This document shows, in pieces, positions 6,257 to 8,610 of a DNA stretch of 8,610 nt. The notes under the pieces were generated by a model, which saw only the letters and a list, made by a program, of their open reading frames with translations, was not told the DNA's origin and made no database searches. The stretch comes from Candidatus Apopatocola equi. Lineage in GTDB: Bacteria; Bacillota; Clostridia; Oscillospirales; Oscillospiraceae. A program made the translations under genes and the position numbers. Within the stretch, counting starts at the first letter, position 1, and each line of letters starts with the position of its first letter. The DNA is taken from the NCBI GenBank assembly GCA_018065965.1, contig JAGHSH010000291.1:1-8610 (forward strand), read 5' to 3'.

Positions 6257-6281
6257 AAAGCCCGGGGATGTCCCGGGCTTT
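6257..6281 (-). terminator. Intrinsic terminator of the ECF transporter operon
   Basis: AAAGCCCGGG (6257-6266) and CCCGGGCTTT (6272-6281) form a perfect 10-bp GC-rich stem with a 5-base loop, starting 4 bp past the stop of the EcfT gene. The leftward T tract is short (TTTT including one base past the arm), and the + strand side is richer in T (CTTTCTTTT), so it may act in both directions. It insulates the ECF operon from the HD-gene promoter just beyond. Confidence 0.8.
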
Positions 6282-6285
6282 CTTT

Positions 6286-7113
6286 TCAGATAAAGGGATT
6301 CCAGAAACGGCTGCCGTTGCGGAAGTTGAGATACAGCGACAGGGCAAAGAGCAGCACACAGCTTCCCATGCAGAGCAAATCGGGAGCACGGAAGGGACGT
6401 GCCATGTACCAGCTGCGCTTTTTCCCCTTGCCGAAGCCGCGAAGCTCCATGGCATTGGAGATCAGTTCAATGCGGTCCATGCTGGAGAGGATCAGCGGAA
6501 TGAGGATGGCCGATGCACTCTTGAGCCGCTTAATGAGATTCTCCTTTTTGCTGAGCTCAATGCCCCGCGCCTGCTGGGAGAGCGAGATGTCCCGGTACTC
6601 CTGCTGGATATCGGGGATGTAGCGGAGTGCCAGTGCCACCGAGTAGGCAACCGTATACTTCACGCCGATACGGTTCAGGGAGGCGGCGAATTCGCTGGGG
6701 TTGGTGGTGCAGACAAAAAGCAGCACCACAGGGATCGTGGAGAGGTATTTCAGAAACAGGTTGAGATGATAGAAAAGCTGTTCCCTGGTGAGCACATACC
6801 GACCGCCGAGAGCGATCAGCTCATGGCAGCTGCCGTAGACCTCCACGCCGTGGAGGGGCGCGAAGAGGAACACCAGCAGGTTATTAAGCAGCATGAAGGC
6901 CGCCGTAAAGCCCAGCATAAACGAAACATCCCGGATGCGGATCCTGGAAATGGCGAAGAGCAGCAGACTCAGCACAGGCAGAACCGCCAGCATACGGGTA
7001 TCAAAGGTGGTCATGGCGGCAAGGCTCCAGAAGATCAGGCAGAAGAGCTTTGTGGCCCCGGTGAGCGCATGAATGGGCGAGGGGCGGTCAATATAATTGA
7101 AAATTCCGTTCAT
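6286..7113 (-). CDS. ECF transporter transmembrane subunit EcfT (CbiQ family)
   Basis: This 275-residue integral membrane protein is the T component of an energy-coupling factor importer, linking the ATPases to a vitamin-binding S subunit. Hydrophobic spans are seen at about 22-37, 41-57, 65-85, 120-137 and 245-263. The two diagnostic coupling-helix motifs are present: QARGIEL (Ala182-Arg183-Gly184), and a second one as AMELRGFG with Arg225-Gly226, both of which contact the ATPases. The start ATG overlaps the stop of the ATPase gene (ATGA at 7110-7113), and the preceding GAGAGGCAGGGGAGAG inside the ATPase gene provides the ribosome site, so synthesis of the two subunits should be coupled. The gene is the last of its operon. 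Substrate is set by the S component, which is not in the window, so no vitamin can be assigned. Confidence 0.92.
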   Translation of the reverse strand: MNGIFNYIDRPSPIHALTGATKLFCLIFWSLAAMTTFDTRMLAVLPVLSLLLFAISRIRIRDVSFMLGFTAAFMLLNNLLVFLFAPLHGVEVYGSCHELIALGGRYVLTREQLFYHLNLFLKYLSTIPVVLLFVCTTNPSEFAASLNRIGVKYTVAYSVALALRYIPDIQQEYRDISLSQQARGIELSKKENLIKRLKSASAILIPLILSSMDRIELISNAMELRGFGKGKKRSWYMARPFRAPDLLCMGSCVLLFALSLYLNFRNGSRFWNPFI

Positions 7114-8610
7114 CTCTCCCCTGCCTCTCTTTCAAAGCGGATAAAGCTGCGCACAAAGGCCGTTGGGTCGTCGATACCGCAGAGGAGCGCCAGACGGTAA
7201 AGACTGGTCTCCTTCAGATACGCCCGGGCAACGAGAGTCTCATCGGTGAGTACAGCTGCAGAGCTTTCATCCGCGATCAGCCGCCCGTCCGTGAAAACGA
7301 TGGAACGGGGCGCATACTCCAGCATCAGGTGCATATCGTGGGTGATAAGCACGACCGTGATGCCGCGGCGGTTGAGGGCGGTCAGGAACTCCATGATCTC
7401 GGTATAATGCCTGTAATCCTGTCCGGCCGTAGGTTCGTCCAGCAGGATGATCTCCGGCTCCAGTACCAGAATGGAAGCAATCGTCACCCGCTTTTTCTGC
7501 CCGTAGCTGAGAGCGGAAACCGGCCAGTTGCGGAAGGGATAGAGGCCGCAGACCTTCAGCGTTTCCTCCACGCGGGAGCGGATCTCCGCTTCGGCGACGC
7601 CCCGGGTACGCAGTCCCAGCGCCACCTCATCGTAGATCATGGTCTTGGAGATCATCTGATTCGGATTCTGCATCACATAGCCGATATGGTCTGCACGCTC
7701 CTTGACGGAAAGTGCGGCAAGCTCGCAGCCCGTCAGGGACAAGCTGCCCCTATCAGGGCTCAGAAAGCCGCAGAGGAGCTTGGCAAAGGTGGACTTGCCT
7801 GCGCCGTTCTTGCCGACAATGGCAACCATTTCACCCTTACGGATCGAAACGGAGATGTCGGAGAGAGCCTGAAAGCCGTTGGGATAGCGAAAGCTCACGC
7901 TCTCGACGGAGAGCTGTGCGCTCCCCTTCTCCTCGCTCTTCTTCTGCGCCGCGGCCTGAAACCAGCGGCGTACCTGCTCCCTCTGCTCCCCGCTGAGGGC
8001 AAGGTCTTCCGCAGAAGCCGGATGCATCTCCGGACGCAAGGGTACGCCGGCGTACTTCAGCGCCGTCAGGTAGAGGGGCTCGCGGATGCCGTTCTCCCGG
8101 AGAGCTTCAGTGCAGAGCAGTGTATCCGGATCCGTATCGGAGAGGATACGGCCTTCGCCCATAAGCACGACCCGGTCTACATGACGCTGCAGCACATCCT
8201 CCAACCGGTGCTCGATGATGATTACCGCGGCGCCGGTGCGCTTCTGCAGCTCATCGATCAATTCAATGGCGGTCTTTCCCGTGGCCGGGTCCAGATTGGC
8301 AAGGGGCTCATCGAAAAGAAGAAGCTCCACCTGCTCCACCAGTACGCCCGCCATGGAGACCCGCTGCTTCTGTCCGCCGGAGAGCTCCTTGGGCGCATGG
8401 AGCAGATGCTCCTCCATACTCACTGCCCGGGCTGCCTCCAGCACACGCCCATGAAGCTCCGGCTCTTCCACACAGTCATTTTCCAGTGCAAAGGCAATGT
8501 CCTCCGCGACGGTCAGACCGATGAACTGCCCGTCGGAGTCCTGCAGCACCGTACCCACCGTGCGGGAGATGTCAAACAGTCCCATTTCCCGGGTCTCGCG
8601 GCCCTTGAGC
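7110..8610 (-). CDS. Fused two-domain ECF-type ABC transporter ATPase (5' partial)
   Basis: The frame runs through the right edge (LKGRETRE precedes the first visible Met at 8585), so the N-terminus including the first Walker A is outside. Counting from that Met, ABC domain 1 shows a Q-loop (VLQDSD, Gln15), signature LSGGQKQR (68-75), Walker B LLLFDEP (88-94) and switch His126. A linker of about 60 residues (165-225) follows. Domain 2 is complete: Walker A GKNGAGKST (258-266), Q-loop MQNPNQ (Gln306), variant signature LSYGQKKR (359-366), Walker B IILLDEP (379-385) and switch His416 (LITHDM). One polypeptide thus supplies both ATPase halves, as in YkoD-like ECF systems, and energises uptake through the EcfT encoded immediately downstream. 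All visible catalytic residues are intact. Substrate is unknown. Confidence 0.93.
   Translation of the reverse strand, partial: LKGRETREMGLFDISRTVGTVLQDSDGQFIGLTVAEDIAFALENDCVEEPELHGRVLEAARAVSMEEHLLHAPKELSGGQKQRVSMAGVLVEQVELLLFDEPLANLDPATGKTAIELIDELQKRTGAAVIIIEHRLEDVLQRHVDRVVLMGEGRILSDTDPDTLLCTEALRENGIREPLYLTALKYAGVPLRPEMHPASAEDLALSGEQREQVRRWFQAAAQKKSEEKGSAQLSVESVSFRYPNGFQALSDISVSIRKGEMVAIVGKNGAGKSTFAKLLCGFLSPDRGSLSLTGCELAALSVKERADHIGYVMQNPNQMISKTMIYDEVALGLRTRGVAEAEIRSRVEETLKVCGLYPFRNWPVSALSYGQKKRVTIASILVLEPEIILLDEPTAGQDYRHYTEIMEFLTALNRRGITVVLITHDMHLMLEYAPRSIVFTDGRLIADESSAAVLTDETLVARAYLKETSLYRLALLCGIDDPTAFVRSFIRFEREAGER

Noticed and set aside
5518..7200. 560-codon open frame on the + strand
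   Set aside because: It lies opposite the HD-domain and EcfT genes, both of which have clear family motifs, ribosome sites and a promoter or terminator on the - strand. Its translation is His/Gln/Arg-rich with no domain, and it crosses the terminator and promoter region.
6286..8610. Assignment as YkoC/YkoD thiamine-precursor transporter
   Set aside because: Fused ATPase plus EcfT resembles that arrangement, but without the S subunit or a TPP riboswitch in the window the substrate cannot be named.

Overview
The window is moderately GC-rich with one clear exception. It reads as a fragment of a chromosome from a Gram-positive, Clostridia-type Firmicute, perhaps a gut Oscillospiraceae or Lachnospiraceae relative. 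The basis for this is strong AGGAGG-type ribosome binding sites, a lipoprotein signal with Sel1 repeats, a fused-ATPase ECF transporter and a consensus sigma-A promoter. The taxonomic call is inference from gene style. No rRNA, tRNA or CRISPR array is visible.

Layout: two genes run rightwards, and the rest run leftwards and converge on them at about 3.8-4.6 kb. On the + strand is a large lipoprotein, cut by the left edge, with a tandemly duplicated extracytoplasmic module and C-terminal Sel1-like repeats. It is followed 12 bp later by an Amidohydro_3 (YtcJ/NfdA-type) metal-dependent hydrolase. On the - strand, read from the right edge, are a fused two-domain ECF-type ABC ATPase (cut by the right edge) and, overlapping it by ATGA, the EcfT transmembrane subunit, which ends at a strong hairpin terminator. 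Next comes a perfect TTGACA-17-TATAAT promoter whose -35 and spacer sit inside a 24-bp palindrome. It drives a small HD-domain phosphohydrolase, followed by an unrecognised multi-pass membrane protein that may be in the same transcript.

The most unusual part is the convergent intergenic space (3823-4574). It holds an AT-rich insert (about 37-43% GC in three sampled 60-base stretches) that encodes a 158-residue, cysteine-rich zinc-ribbon protein of unknown function. Matching inverted sequences bracket it. The outer 16 bases, AAAACAGCCCCGATGA on the left and TCATCGGGGCTGTTTT on the right, look like the two halves of one bidirectional terminator stem. An inner 11-bp pair, GGATGTTTTTT and AAAAAACATCC, looks like short terminal inverted repeats. 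I propose that a small gene-carrying cassette entered the loop of an ancestral terminator shared by the two convergent operons. A perfect 21-bp hairpin just inside the left end may now serve as the terminator.

Functionally, the right side is vitamin or micronutrient uptake (ECF module; the substrate-binding S subunit is not visible and may lie beyond the right edge). The left side is a cell-surface protein plus a cytosolic hydrolase. No evident single pathway links the two halves.
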